DNA of 64,000 nt from Streptomyces cylindrosporus. Its GTDB lineage: Bacteria > Actinomycetota > Actinomycetes > Streptomycetales > Streptomycetaceae. A model generated the notes under the pieces. That model had not been told where the DNA came from and made no database searches. It saw only the letters and a program-made list of their open reading frames with translations. This document shows, in pieces, positions 42,759 to 52,039 of this stretch (positions are counted from its first letter, which is position 1; every line of letters starts with the position of its first letter). Made by a program: the position numbers and the translations under genes. The stretch is taken from positions 186,001 to 250,000 of the forward strand of contig NZ_JALDAY010000013.1 in NCBI RefSeq assembly GCF_022698165.1. The letters run 5' to 3'.

Positions 42759-43453
42759 GCCAGATCCCCCTGCGCGATCGCGGGCAGCTCGGTCGACAGC
42801 CGCAGCCGCTCGAGGAAGAGCACGACGGTGGCGGCGGCCGTGCGGTGCAGGGCGTCGTTGAGGACGTCGTGCCGGCCGCCGTTGAACAGCACCGTCCGTA
42901 CGTCCCCGTACGCATGCAGGGCCTCGTCGAGCGGGCTCACCACGTCGTCCTTGCCGTGCAGGGCCAGTACTGGCACGCGTACCTTCTCCAGCCGCAGCTC
43001 GGGCAGGTCCGGGGTGGCGTCCAGGGCTCCCCGCCGGAACTCCGGGTCATGGGTGAGGCGGCCCTGGTGGGTGGGGCAGGCGGTGCGGGCCTCGACCTCG
43101 GCCTGCCAAGTCCCGGACACCCAAGGGGTGGTGGGCAGGCCCGCCAGGATCAGCGCGTCCACGCCGGCGGTCTGCTCGGCAGCGAGGTGGGCGGCGTACC
43201 GGGCGCCGGTGTCCGAGCCGACCAGTACCTTCGGGCCGGGCAGCGACTCGTCGGCCAGCAGCTTGGCCGCCTCGTCCAGCACGGACGGATCGGCGGAGGC
43301 GTCACCGAGGGCACGCACCCGGTAGGCGTCGAAGGCGAGCCGGCGGCCGAACCGCTCGTACACGCCGCCGTGTTCACCACGCCCCGCCAGCACGATCAAC
43401 GTGCCGCGCGCGGCGAGACCTTCGGGTTCGTCCCAGGAGAAGGGTGCGGACAT
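42755..43453 (-). CDS. Alpha/beta-hydrolase (lysophospholipase-like)
   Basis: 232 residues. GTLIVLAGRGEHGGVYERFG near 16, nucleophile loop KVLVGSDTGARYAA (here SDTG replaces the usual GxSxG: G-S-D-T-G), acid in VLALHGKDDVVSP and His in FNGGRHDVLN. First full gene of the operon after the leader peptide. Role in organosulfur use is unclear; it may hydrolyse a sulfo-ester or thioester. ATG 43453 is used. Confidence 0.8.
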   Translation of the reverse strand: MSAPFSWDEPEGLAARGTLIVLAGRGEHGGVYERFGRRLAFDAYRVRALGDASADPSVLDEAAKLLADESLPGPKVLVGSDTGARYAAHLAAEQTAGVDALILAGLPTTPWVSGTWQAEVEARTACPTHQGRLTHDPEFRRGALDATPDLPELRLEKVRVPVLALHGKDDVVSPLDEALHAYGDVRTVLFNGGRHDVLNDALHRTAAATVVLFLERLRLSTELPAIAQGDLA

Positions 43454-43615
43454 GAGGGGGCAACTCCCGTTTCGGGGCAGGGGACATACGGGGGACAGGC
43501 AGGGGACAGGCGGAAAAGGGCAGCGGGGGTCGGCTGTCACGTGTCAGTTCGGAACGGCGACGGACGTGAGCAGCTCAGAAAACGACGGAAGGCCGGAGAC
43601 AGGTCCGGAGGGAAG

Positions 43616-43702
43616 TCAGCGACAGCGCGCGCTGCACGCCACGCCGAAGTCGATGACTCGGCGCTGCGTCAGAAGGGCAGCGGAAGCGGTCGCGTGCAGC
43701 AT
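43616..43702 (-). CDS. Cysteine-containing leader peptide of the organosulfur operon
   Basis: 28 codons. The peptide starts MLHATASAALL, continues QRRVIDFGVAC and ends SARCR. The shape R-R-V/H-D-x-x-x-V-A-C/S-x-x-x-C-R at the end is that of the short leader peptides found before sulfur assimilation and transport genes in actinobacteria. In mycobacteria such Cys-containing upstream frames let cysteine supply control the operon. It lies 162 bp before the first gene; a T-free, GC-rich spacer with repeated GGGGACAGG motifs lies between. Confidence 0.8.
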   Translation of the reverse strand: MLHATASAALLTQRRVIDFGVACSARCR

Positions 43703-43805
43703 GCGCCCATCATGACCGGCCGCGACCGGCCGCGTCCAACGATGATTCCGCATCGAAACCGATCAGGGATCGCAATCGATCGACGTCAGCGGCTACTGTC
43801 GCGGC

Positions 43806-44666
43806 ATGTCCCGACCCGTCCTCGACATCGTGGCCCTGCGCAGCCTGACCGCGATAGCCGACTGCGGCGGCTTCCACCGTGCCGCGCAGATGCTCTCGCT
43901 CAGCCAGTCGGCGGTCAGCCAGCACGTCCGCAAGCTGGAGAAGACGCTGGGCCGCCCGGTCGTCGAACGCGAGGGCCGGGGCACCCGGTTCACCCCAGAG
44001 GGCCGACAATTGCTGGAGCAGGCCCGCCGCATCCTCGCCGTGCACGACGAGGCCGTACGCACCCTGCTCGACGCGGACGGCGACACCGTCACCGTCGGCA
44101 CCACCGAGCACGCCGCCGACCAGTTCCTGCCCCGGCTGACCGCCGCCGTCCAACAGGTCCGCCCCGGCTGCCGGGTCCGCTTCCGCATCGACCGCTCCGC
44201 ACGCCTGGTCGAGGCCGTCGAACGAGGCAGCGTGGACGTCGCGGTCTACGTCACCGAGGCCGCCGCCACCGAGGGTGTCCGGGTCGGCGGCCTGCCGCTC
44301 ACCTGGCACGCCGTCCCCGGCTGGCAGCGGCCGGCCGCGCCCGCGCCTGTGCCGCTGGTCGCCATCGAGGACCCGTGCGCCATCCGCCGCCGCGCCATCG
44401 CGACCCTCGCCGCGCACGGTGTGCCCGCCACGGTCGTCGGCGACGCCGGCTATCTCGCGGGCGTCCTCGACATCGCCCGCACCGGCCAAGGCGTCGCCCT
44501 GCTCGCCGCGGTCGGCCCCGCCCCCGACGGCCTCACCCCCTACGAGGGCCTGCCCTCGGTCACCCCCATCCCCATGAGCGCCCTGGCCCGCCCCGGCGCG
44601 GACCCGGCGACGGCGGAGGCGGCCTTCGAGGCCGTACGGGATCTGTTGCGCCTGAATCCCGAGTGA
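43806..44666 (+). CDS. LysR-family transcriptional regulator
   Basis: 286 residues. HTH ALRSLTAIADCGGFHRAAQM, then LSLSQSAVSQHVRKLEKTLG. The effector domain is short and begins TVTVGTTEHAADQFLP. Divergent from the organosulfur operon, whose leader begins 103 bp away. The gap 43740-43800 has GATC/CGAT dyads (for example CGATC at 43758 and GATCG at 43766), the likely LysR sites. It probably activates the operon when sulfate or cysteine is low. Confidence 0.93.
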   Translation: MSRPVLDIVALRSLTAIADCGGFHRAAQMLSLSQSAVSQHVRKLEKTLGRPVVEREGRGTRFTPEGRQLLEQARRILAVHDEAVRTLLDADGDTVTVGTTEHAADQFLPRLTAAVQQVRPGCRVRFRIDRSARLVEAVERGSVDVAVYVTEAAATEGVRVGGLPLTWHAVPGWQRPAAPAPVPLVAIEDPCAIRRRAIATLAAHGVPATVVGDAGYLAGVLDIARTGQGVALLAAVGPAPDGLTPYEGLPSVTPIPMSALARPGADPATAEAAFEAVRDLLRLNPE

Positions 44667-44812
44667 ACCGCCATCGAGCCTCATCCCTCGTCAGTCCGCA
44701 CACCGTGGGCTCGGCCGCCGCGCTGCTCGGCGCCGTCCTGCTGCTGACCCGCCTCACGCCCGCCCGGCGGGCCCTCGCCCCGCTCGCGGCGCCTGCGTAC
44801 TCGTTTCGCTGA
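44663..44812 (+). CDS. Small putative membrane peptide after the LysR gene
   Basis: 49 residues from GTG 44663, which overlaps the LysR stop (GTGA). A hydrophobic segment TVGSAAALLGAVLLLTRL is followed by a basic, Pro/Ala-rich tail. The overlap supports translation, but no family is recognised and the length is short, so it could be chance. Confidence 0.3.
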   Translation: MNRHRASSLVSPHTVGSAAALLGAVLLLTRLTPARRALAPLAAPAYSFR

Positions 44813-44957
44813 CGGTGGCGTCCGGAGTCCGGAGTCCGGTGCAAATCGGGGGCGTGGGCTCCAACTTCGTGGTGCGGTTACGCGGTGGGGTGGCGGTTCG
44901 GCGTGATCGGCTTTGCGGGGCTGATGGTGTGCCGGGGGCGGAGGTGGCTGCCGAGGT

Positions 44958-45383
44958 TCAGGGACGCAGTGCCGTGGTAGCGGTTTGGAGCAGATGGACG
45001 AGGCTGTCGCGTTGGGTGGGGGGCCAGGAGCTGAAGCAGCTGGTCAGGGTGGTGTTGATGGCCTGCTGGAACTGGCTGGTGACTGCCTTGCCCTCGGGGG
45101 TGAGGTGGACGCGGGTCATCCGGCGGTCGTTGGGGTCGGGTTGGCGGATGAGCAGGCCGCGTCGCTGAAGCCGGTCGACCAGGCCGGTGATGTTGGTCTT
45201 GTCGCAGTGCAGCAGGGTTGCCAGCTCACCGAAGGACGGCTGCAGATGCTGGGCGAAGCACAGCAGTTGTGCCTGCTGCGGGGTCAGGCCCAGCTGGCGA
45301 CTCGCTGTGCTGAACAAGCCGTCGATTTCCATGAAGACGCCGATCAGCGTCTCGACGAGTTCGTCATCGGATGCGGCGGCCAT
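44958..45383 (-). CDS. MarR-family transcriptional regulator
   Basis: 141 residues. Winged HTH: LTPQQAQLLCFAQHLQPSFG, then ELATLLHCDKTNITGLVDRL and the wing RRGLLIRQPDPNDRRMTRVH. DRR-M/T is the wing signature. ATG 45383 is chosen; a GTG at 45425 would extend into the operator. Divergent from an SDR gene. Confidence 0.92.
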   Translation of the reverse strand: MAAASDDELVETLIGVFMEIDGLFSTASRQLGLTPQQAQLLCFAQHLQPSFGELATLLHCDKTNITGLVDRLQRRGLLIRQPDPNDRRMTRVHLTPEGKAVTSQFQQAINTTLTSCFSSWPPTQRDSLVHLLQTATTALRP

Positions 45384-45424
45384 GCCAGGCAGTCTACTAC
45401 CTGGACAGTTGACACCCTCTACCA

Positions 45425-45465
45425 AATTAGTCGAGGATATGGACTATCGATGACATCGACTAATT
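45425..45465. promoter_or_regulatory. MarR operator region with inverted TAGTC/GACTA sites
   Basis: AATTAGTCGA (45425-45434) and TCGACTAATT (45456-45465) form a perfect 10-bp inverted repeat around a 21-bp centre. A further GACTA lies at 45442-45446. They sit just before ATG 45475 and within the divergent promoter, matching autoregulation by the MarR gene. Confidence 0.75.
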
Positions 45466-45474
45466 GGAGGGGTC

Positions 45475-46206
45475 ATGCGTGTCGAGGATCGGGTCGCGGT
45501 CGTCACCGGCGGATCGCGCGGCATCGGGCGGGCGATCTGCGATCGGCTCGCCGCGGCGGGAATGCGGGTCGTCATCGGCTCCCGCGACCAGGAAACGGCC
45601 GCCCGGGCCGTGGCCCAGATCAAACAAGCGGGCGGGCAGGCCGCCGCGGTCCGCGCCGACATCACCCACCCGGAAGCGGTCAAGGAGCTGTTCGACGCGT
45701 CCGAGAGCCAGTACGGCCGGGTGGACGTGTGGGTGAACAACGCGGCCACGGCAACCGCCGTACCGCTGGCCCGCGCCACCGATGATGACTTCGACCAATA
45801 CCTGCACGCCAACGTGCGGGCCAGCTTCGTGGCGCTGCGCGAGGCCGCGCAGCGCATCAGCGACCACGGCCGGATCATCTTGATCTCATCCGCGCTGACC
45901 GTGTCGCCGCTGCCCGGCATGGCGCTGCTGGCCGCCAGCAAGGCCGCCGGTGACCAACTCGCCCGCACGCTGGCCTGGGAGGTGGGCTCCAGGTCCGTCA
46001 CGGTCAACAGCGTCCTGCCCGGCCTGACTCGTACCGACGTCATTGCCACCGTGCCCCCGCAGGTCATTGACGACGCCAAAGCCCGCACACCACTGGGCCG
46101 CCTGGGCGAACCGGCCGACATCGCCGACATCGTCGCCTTCCTGGCCTCCGACGCCGGCCGATGGATCACCGGCCAGACCATCAACGCCGCCGGAGGCATG
46201 ATCTGA
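45475..46206 (+). CDS. SDR-family oxidoreductase lacking the catalytic Tyr
   Basis: 243 residues. TGGSRGIG cofactor loop, RADITHPE, NNAATATA in place of NNAG, and Ser in LISSALT. The expected YxxxK motif reads LLAASKAA, so the Tyr is Leu while the Lys is kept. C-terminal ITGQTINAAGGMI is normal. GGAGGGGTC precedes ATG 45475. Without Tyr it may be inactive, use another acid, or have a binding role. Confidence 0.9.
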   Translation: MRVEDRVAVVTGGSRGIGRAICDRLAAAGMRVVIGSRDQETAARAVAQIKQAGGQAAAVRADITHPEAVKELFDASESQYGRVDVWVNNAATATAVPLARATDDDFDQYLHANVRASFVALREAAQRISDHGRIILISSALTVSPLPGMALLAASKAAGDQLARTLAWEVGSRSVTVNSVLPGLTRTDVIATVPPQVIDDAKARTPLGRLGEPADIADIVAFLASDAGRWITGQTINAAGGMI

Positions 46207-46424
46207 GCAAGTCGGCGCCGGGCCGGGGCTGGAGGGCGCAGTCCTCAACGACCTGGGCAAAGATCATCGGGCCGTCCCGCAGGCTGGTTACGCGGTTGCG
46301 GTGACGGCCTGGTGATCGGCGGGGCGGAGCGGTGTGGCGGGTCGGGGCCGGAGCCGGCGAGGCGGTTGGAACAGGCAACGGCGCAGGCGCGACCGTGCGT
46401 AGATCGGCTTCCTGGGCACGGATC

Positions 46425-46960
46425 GCCTGGGCGAGGTGCAACACCTGGTGTATTCGTCGGTCGGCGGCATGCAGAGCCAGAACCTCTTCGACGTGGAGCG
46501 CGCCTGGGGCGTCATCGACAAGTGGCAGATCGAGCAGCACATCCACGACCTCGGCGTGCCCGCGACGATCCTGCGCCCCGCCGGGCTCATGGAGGACTTC
46601 ACCAGCCCGGCGAGGTTCTTCCAGAACGGCACCCTCACCGTGCCCTGGCAGGACGACCTGGTCATGCAGCTGATCGCCATCGACGACATCGGCGCGCTCC
46701 CCGCACTGGTCCTCGCGAAGGCGGACACATACCTGGGCCACGCCATGGAGATCACCGGCGACCGGCTGTCCGCCCCGCAGATCGCCGCCGCGCTGAGCAA
46801 GGCGGCAGACCGGCCGATTCCGCGCACACAAGTGCCGCTCGACATGCTCTGGGAGCACGACCCCGAGGTCGCAGGTGTTCACCTGGGCGAACGAGTGCTA
46901 CTCCGAAGCCGGCGACCAGTCAGCCTCGCCGGCGTGCGGGACCGACTCACCCAGCGGGCC
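46425..46960 (+). pseudogene. NmrA-like NAD(P)-binding protein, N-terminus lost
   Basis: The frame at 46430 reads GEVQHLVYSSVGG, then ILRPAGLMEDFTSPARFFQN, MQLIAIDDIGALPALVLAKA and PLDMLWEHDPEVAG. These are the middle and C-terminal parts of NmrA-family proteins. The Rossmann start with GxxGxxG is missing. After EVAG the tail (VFTWANECYSEAGD) lies in the next frame, so a frameshift near 46875 also broke the end. Confidence 0.75.
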
Positions 46961-47100
46961 GCTGGGCAACGTCACGGCCGGCGCTGGCCTTCCGTGGGCG
47001 GAAGACGTGTTCGGCCCGGAAACTCCTCGCGACCGACGGCCCGCGCGGACATGGCTCAGGCCTTGTATGCACCACGGCGAGCGCTCCATACGGTGCTCGC

Positions 47101-47646
47101 ATGGACAGTTCCGTCATCTTCAATGTCGTCACTACGGGCATTGCCGTTGTCGCTGTGGTGACCTCGGTCGTCTTAGGTGCTCGACAAGCTCGCATCGCGC
47201 AGCACGCCAACCACATATCCGTCATGGTCGATCTGCTGCAGGAGTTCCGCTCGGTGGACTTCCACGAGCAGCACGATTACCTCTGCACGCGCCTGGGCGC
47301 GGAGCACGATCCAGAGGGCGGAGTACGGGGTTTGCCCGCTGAAGCCAAGGCGGCCTTCTACAACGTCGTGTACTACTACCAGTCCTTTGCGAACCTCGCC
47401 GTGTTCGAGCTGCTGGACGAGACCCTGATGGTCACGGTTCTGCGCACCCGGATCGTCTCGGTCTGGCAGGCAGTGCGGCCTTTCGTGGAGCGTGAGCGGG
47501 AGTTGCGAGGCGAGACCGGCGGAGGCTCGTACATGTCGATCTTCGAGGAACTGGCGCGGCTGGCGGCTGCGCTGCCACCGGGACACGTCCTCGACGCCCT
47601 GGCCCAGACCCGAAGACGGGCAGCACGCTCCAGGCTGCTTCGGTGA
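47101..47646 (+). CDS. DUF4760-like protein with one membrane helix
   Basis: 181 residues. Membrane helix at about 5-25 (VIFNVVTTGIAVVAVVTSVV), then a cytoplasmic-type helical domain with ISVMVDLLQEFRSVDFHEQH and a YYYQSFANLAVFELLDE motif. The layout resembles DUF4760 proteins. Function unknown. ATG 47101 is chosen because the upstream frame is the broken NmrA region. Monocistronic, convergent spacing to groEL is about 300 bp. Confidence 0.65.
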   Translation: MDSSVIFNVVTTGIAVVAVVTSVVLGARQARIAQHANHISVMVDLLQEFRSVDFHEQHDYLCTRLGAEHDPEGGVRGLPAEAKAAFYNVVYYYQSFANLAVFELLDETLMVTVLRTRIVSVWQAVRPFVERERELRGETGGGSYMSIFEELARLAAALPPGHVLDALAQTRRRAARSRLLR

Positions 47647-47787
47647 ACGTCCTCTCACGAGGCACCCACGCGGAAGCGACCGAGAACTGGGCTTCGCCAC
47701 CCAGGACTTGCGTCGTCTCTCGTTCGTAGGCGGTGCCGGTCAGGGTGTGCGCTTGCCGCCGGCCGGGTCGGAGTGCTACATGAAGAA

Positions 47788-47814
47788 TTGGCACTCCCGA
47801 CGGGAGAGTGCTAA
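47788..47814 (+). promoter_or_regulatory. CIRCE element (HrcA operator)
   Basis: TTGGCACTC, a nine-base spacer, then GAGTGCTAA. This matches the CIRCE consensus TTAGCACTC-N9-GAGTGCTAA with one mismatch in the left half. It lies about 130 bp upstream of the groEL start. The HrcA repressor itself is not in the window. Confidence 0.95.
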
Positions 47815-47940
47815 CGGCTGGGCCGGGTGACGTGCTCGTGCGGCCGTGAGGGAAAGCCTCCGGTCGCGCGGGTGGCCGTCGCGGGCGTCACCCCGGTCCA
47901 TCGTCATCGACTCAAGGAAGATGCGGAGGAGACCGTACCG

Positions 47941-49560
<1,620 letters not shown>

Positions 49561-49579
49561 CCGCAGCGCGCCCGGAGAG

Positions 49580-49635
49580 GGACCGAGGCGGGTACCGGCG
49601 GCCGCGAGGGCAGACCGCCGGCACCCGCTCGGTCC
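49580..49635 (+). terminator. Strong hairpin downstream of groEL
   Basis: Arms GGACCGAG-CGGGT-CCGGCGG (49580-49601) and their complement (49615-49635) pair over about 20 bp with one bulge and one mismatch. The hairpin starts 20 bases after the groEL stop. There is no T-tract, as usual for actinobacterial terminators. Confidence 0.8.
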
Positions 49636-49769
49636 TGCCCAGGTCGGTCGCGGAACGGCCGACGGCCGCCGATGTCCTGGCCGAGCCGGCTTCGGCCCAG
49701 CCGCCCTAAACCAACTGCCAAGGGGCCGTGATGCCGGAGAAGAACCGATGCTCGATGTCGCTCTGGGGA

Positions 49770-50888
49770 TCAGGCGGCGACGAGCTCCAGCTCGCGGTCC
49801 GGTGTTTCGACCTTGGGCTTGGCGTTCGGCAGCGAGAGCCGGAAGACCTTGCGCCACGCGGAGAACACCTGCTGGGGCAGCGGTCCGGTGACGTACTCCA
49901 GCTCGTACTTCTCGAACAGCGCGCGTACCTTCACCGCGACCTCGGCGTACCGGTTGCTCGGCAGGTCCGGGAACAGGTGGTGCTCGATCTGGTGGGAGAG
50001 GTTGCCGGTCATGAAGTGCATGGCCTTGCTGCCGCTGATGTTCGCCGAGCCCATCATCTGGCGCAGATACCACTGGCCGCGCGTCTCGCCCTCGATCGAC
50101 CGGCGCTCGAAGACCTGCACGCCCTCGGGGAAGTGCCCGCACATGATCACCGAGTGGGACCAGAGGTTGCGGACCAGGTTCGCGGTGAAGGTGGCGGCGA
50201 GCGTGGGGAGAAAGGACGGGCCCGACAGCAGCGGGTGGATCACGTAGTCCTTGAGCACCTGCTTGCGGATCTTCGCGCCCACGGCCTTGGCCCGCGCCCG
50301 GAACTCCGGGTTCTTGCGGCGGCGCTTGCGCAGGTTCTTGCCGAGCTCCAGGTCGTATGCGGCGATGCCGTACTCGAAGAAGCAGGCGTTGAGGAAGTTC
50401 CACAGCGGCTGGCCGAGGTGGAAGGGGTACCACTTCTGGTCCTCGTCGACGCGCATGATGCCGTAGCCGAGGTCGTTGTCCTTGCCGATCACGTTGGTGT
50501 ACGTGTGGTGGAGCTCGTTGTGGGAGTGCTTCCACTGGTCGGACGGCGAGACGTGGTCCCACTCCCAGGTGGTGGAGTGGATCTTCGGGTCCCGCATCCA
50601 GTCCCACTGGCCGTGCAGGACGTTGTGGCCGATCTCCATGTTGTCCATGATCTTGGCCACGGACAGCCCGGCGGTGCCGAGCAGCCACGCCGGCGGGAAC
50701 ATCGAGAACAGCAGCACGCCCCTGCTGGCCAGCTCCAGCTTGCGCTGCGCGGCGATGACCTTACGGATGTAGGCGGCGTCTTTCTCGCCGCGGTCGGCGA
50801 TCACCTCGTCGCGGATGGCGTCCAGCTCGCGGCCGAGCTCTTCGATCTGCTCCGCGGTCAGGTGGGCGGTGGGGTCGATGGCGGTCAA
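49770..50888 (-). CDS. Membrane fatty-acid (acyl-CoA/acyl-lipid) desaturase
   Basis: 372 residues. Three His boxes for the di-iron site: HNVLHG near 95 (HxxxxH with the following Trp region), HSHNELHHTYTN near 130, and HQIEHHLFPD near 300. Two membrane-spanning regions lie near 55-75 and 205-235. I place the start at TTG 50888 with GGTAGGAG upstream; no ATG gives a full N-terminus. It should introduce a double bond into membrane fatty acids using electrons from the reductase encoded seven bases upstream. Resembles mycobacterial DesA3. Confidence 0.9.
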   Translation of the reverse strand: MTAIDPTAHLTAEQIEELGRELDAIRDEVIADRGEKDAAYIRKVIAAQRKLELASRGVLLFSMFPPAWLLGTAGLSVAKIMDNMEIGHNVLHGQWDWMRDPKIHSTTWEWDHVSPSDQWKHSHNELHHTYTNVIGKDNDLGYGIMRVDEDQKWYPFHLGQPLWNFLNACFFEYGIAAYDLELGKNLRKRRRKNPEFRARAKAVGAKIRKQVLKDYVIHPLLSGPSFLPTLAATFTANLVRNLWSHSVIMCGHFPEGVQVFERRSIEGETRGQWYLRQMMGSANISGSKAMHFMTGNLSHQIEHHLFPDLPSNRYAEVAVKVRALFEKYELEYVTGPLPQQVFSAWRKVFRLSLPNAKPKVETPDRELELVAA

Positions 50889-50895
50889 GGTGCTC

Positions 50896-51951
50896 CTACC
50901 GTTCGATGGCGCAGGGGCCCGCCGCAGCGGACACACAGGTCTGGATGAGGACGCCCGGCTCGGCCTCGGTGATCTCGCCGGTGCGCAGGTCGCGGACGGC
51001 GCCGGCCTTGAGCGGCGTGACGCATCCGAAGCAGATGCCCATGCGGCAGCCGGAGGGCATGAGCACGCCGGCTTCCTCGCCGATGTCCAGCAACGGCGTG
51101 GCGCCGTCCGCGTCGACCGACTTGCCGGTGGCACTGAACGTGACCTCGCCGCCGTCCCCGGTGGCGATGACGCTGGGGCGGAAGCGCTCGGTGTGCAGGC
51201 GCTCCGGGACCCCGTGCTCGCTCCAGTGCTTCTCGGCGGCATCCAGCAGGCCCGCGGGCCCGCAGGCCCAGGCCTCGCGCTCGGCCCAGTCGGGCACGAG
51301 TTCGTCGAGACGGGTGATGTCGAGCACGCCGTGCGTGTCGGTGTGCACCTCGGTCAGCCGCAACTTGTTCTCCGCGACCAGGCCGTGGAGTTCGTCGCGG
51401 AAGATCACGTCCTGCGGCCGTGGCGCGCAGTGGACCATGACGACGTCGTCGAACTCGGTGTCGCGCAGCATGCCCATCACGGGCGTGATGCCGCTCCCGG
51501 CCGTCAGATAGAGCACCTTGGCGGGCCTGGCCTGCGGCAGCACGAAGTCACCGGTCGCCTGGTCGAGCTGGATCAGCGTGCCCGGTGTCGCCCTGCGGAC
51601 CAGGTGGTTGCTGACCTTGCCGTCCTCGATCGCCTTCACCGTGATCGTGATACGGCCGTCCGGGCGGCCTGCCGGCGAGGTGAGGGAGTAGGCACGCCAC
51701 AGGCGCACCCCGTCGACGTCGACCCCGATCCGCACGTACTGACCGGCCGTGTGGCCGCGCCAACCTCGTCCCGGCCTGATCACGACGGTCGCGGCGTCGG
51801 GCGTCTCGGGGTGCACGGCCTCGATGCGCCCGCGCAGGTCGGCGCCCGCACGCAGTGGGCTGACCAGGTCGAGGTAGTCCGACGGCAGCAGCGGCGTCGT
51901 GACCATCTCCAGCAGTTTCCACGCCCTGGTGCGGAGGGCTGTACTCGTCAT
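50896..51951 (-). CDS. Ferredoxin reductase with fused 2Fe-2S domain (desaturase partner)
   Basis: 351 residues. FAD-binding barrel: GQYVRIGVDVDGVRLWRAYS near 85 with the RxYS motif; NAD domain YLTAGSGITPVMGML near 160. The C-terminal plant-type 2Fe-2S domain has the cluster loop CRMGICFGC near 310 and a fourth Cys near 340. Its layout matches Rv3230c, which feeds electrons to DesA3. Divergent from a PucR-type regulator by 88 bp. Confidence 0.93.
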   Translation of the reverse strand: MTSTALRTRAWKLLEMVTTPLLPSDYLDLVSPLRAGADLRGRIEAVHPETPDAATVVIRPGRGWRGHTAGQYVRIGVDVDGVRLWRAYSLTSPAGRPDGRITITVKAIEDGKVSNHLVRRATPGTLIQLDQATGDFVLPQARPAKVLYLTAGSGITPVMGMLRDTEFDDVVMVHCAPRPQDVIFRDELHGLVAENKLRLTEVHTDTHGVLDITRLDELVPDWAEREAWACGPAGLLDAAEKHWSEHGVPERLHTERFRPSVIATGDGGEVTFSATGKSVDADGATPLLDIGEEAGVLMPSGCRMGICFGCVTPLKAGAVRDLRTGEITEAEPGVLIQTCVSAAAGPCAIER

Positions 51952-52039
51952 GGCTCCAGCTTGCTGCGCCTTGAGGCGTAAAGTCCTGACCGCAGGATGT
52001 GAAGCTGGTCGGTGAAATTGTTCGTAGGGAATAAAACAC

